DNA of 64,000 nucleotides from Candidatus Albibeggiatoa sp. nov. NOAA. Its GTDB lineage: Bacteria; Pseudomonadota; Gammaproteobacteria; Beggiatoales; Beggiatoaceae. Positions 63,397 to 64,000 of the stretch are shown one piece after another (position 1 is the first letter of the stretch; every line of letters starts with the position of its first letter). The DNA lies in NCBI GenBank assembly GCA_025800385.1, contig JAOXRS010000120.1:124001-188000 (forward strand), written 5' to 3'. The position numbers were made by a program, and so were the translations under genes. The notes under the pieces were generated by a model. That model searched no databases and was not told the DNA's origin. It worked only from the letters and a program-made list of their open reading frames with translations.

Positions 63397-64000
63397 TTAT
63401 AACCAATTTCCCATTAAAATAAATGGTGCCCAATAGTAAGGTTTCGCATAATAATAGGGGTAATCTGATGGGCTTTCTTGATTAAATAGTCCTGCTTGAA
63501 TAAAGGCTTGCTGCACTTGTTGCATGGCTTGCGCTTTGTTTGTATTTTCTTGTACGTACAATTGATAAAAATGTTGCATAAATTGCCCTGTACTTTCATC
63601 ATTCACAGGCCATAATGTCGCAATCACACCTTTTGCACCTTGGTTTTGCGCCAGTGCACCAAAACCCTCTATTTCCCTTCCATTGGCTAGGTCACCCACC
63701 GCCGTATCACAAGCGGATAAAGTCAGTAAGTCTAAATTATCAAATCGGTATTTCTGGCGTACTTGGTCTAAAGTCAGCTTTCCACCATTTCCCAGTAATA
63801 AATAGGAATCTTTCTGTGTGCCCGGTGTAAATACAAAATGACTGGCAATGTGCATCAAGGAATATTCTTCTGTTAACACAGATTGAAAAGTTTGTTCGGA
63901 AAAAGCCTGATTTAAAAATAATTGCCCTTTAATAATGCCTTGGTCGCCATCTTTATCTTCTTGAATAATATTATCTAATTCGGTGATAACAGTTGGCAGT
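63397..64000 (-). CDS. C-terminal part of a CHAT-domain (caspase-like) protease (cut by window edge)
   Basis: An open frame of at least 200 codons runs from the stop at 63397 to the right edge with no start needed; an internal GTG at 63879 is not a true start. The translated part carries the CHAT catalytic pair: His in HIASHFVF and Cys in LSACDTAVG. It ends with GAKGVIATLWPVND and the usual YWAPFILMGNW C-terminus. CHAT proteins in such genomes often have N-terminal TPR repeats and act as caspase-like peptidases. The missing N-terminus lies beyond 64000. Confidence 0.9.
   Translation of the reverse strand, partial: LPTVITELDNIIQEDKDGDQGIIKGQLFLNQAFSEQTFQSVLTEEYSLMHIASHFVFTPGTQKDSYLLLGNGGKLTLDQVRQKYRFDNLDLLTLSACDTAVGDLANGREIEGFGALAQNQGAKGVIATLWPVNDESTGQFMQHFYQLYVQENTNKAQAMQQVQQAFIQAGLFNQESPSDYPYYYAKPYYWAPFILMGNWL

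Overview
The window looks like a chromosomal segment of an AT-rich gammaproteobacterium. Housekeeping genes sit in gammaproteobacterial arrangements (lepA-lepB-DUF4845-rnc, panB-panC, ygfB-pepP, iscA/hscB, erpA, rnfD-rnfG, msbA, lpxH, rsmA). The accessory set has two large haemagglutinin-type exoproteins, a CHAT-protease fragment, a STAND/TPR ATPase and a GH57 plus glycogen synthase pair. That mix suggests a Thiotrichales/Beggiatoaceae-like bacterium, but the taxonomic call is inference from gene content only. I see no rRNA, tRNA, CRISPR array, insertion sequence or prophage.

Layout. 1-3.6 kb: edge of a divergent membrane-protein gene, a two-partner-secretion type exoprotein and a SanA-like envelope protein. 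3.7-16 kb: a tiny secreted cysteine-knot-like protein, metF, a sigma-54 response regulator, a three-gene run (coiled-coil protein, YqiA-like esterase, DsbD_2-type membrane protein), an SDR-DoxX fusion, a CoA-transferase, a PilZ protein, erpA and xthA. 16-23.3 kb: mltG, the lepA-lepB-DUF4845-rnc operon and panBC. 23.6-28 kb: a second, larger exoprotein with an unusual repeat insertion, then a zinc-ribbon protein. 28-43.5 kb: msbA, rsmA, a secreted protein of two duplicated domain types, an iron-binding protein with a Fur-like site, argH, pepP-ygfB-hscB-iscA, and a membrane glycosyltransferase pair. 44-51 kb: glycogen synthase, a GH57 enzyme with a basic low-complexity tail, and a membrane-anchored STAND ATPase opposite a secreted protein. 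52-58.7 kb: moeA and a siderophore-porin-like gene, convergent with a four-gene set encoding an adenylating ligase, an acyl carrier protein, a HemN-like radical SAM enzyme and an unrecognised protein. 59-64 kb: lpxH, rnfGD, a CPA2 antiporter and the end of a CHAT protease gene.

The segment most worth following up is 52.0-58.7 kb. An LbtU-type outer-membrane porin and a Fur-like box lie beside a compact ligase/carrier/radical-SAM/unknown-protein set. This looks like a small, non-modular biosynthetic pathway, possibly for an acyl- or amino-acid-derived metallophore; the chemistry is inference. Other distinctive items are the knottin-like peptide at 3.7 kb, the six-repeat insertion in the second exoprotein, the transmembrane STAND protein, and the histone-H1-like tail on the GH57 enzyme.
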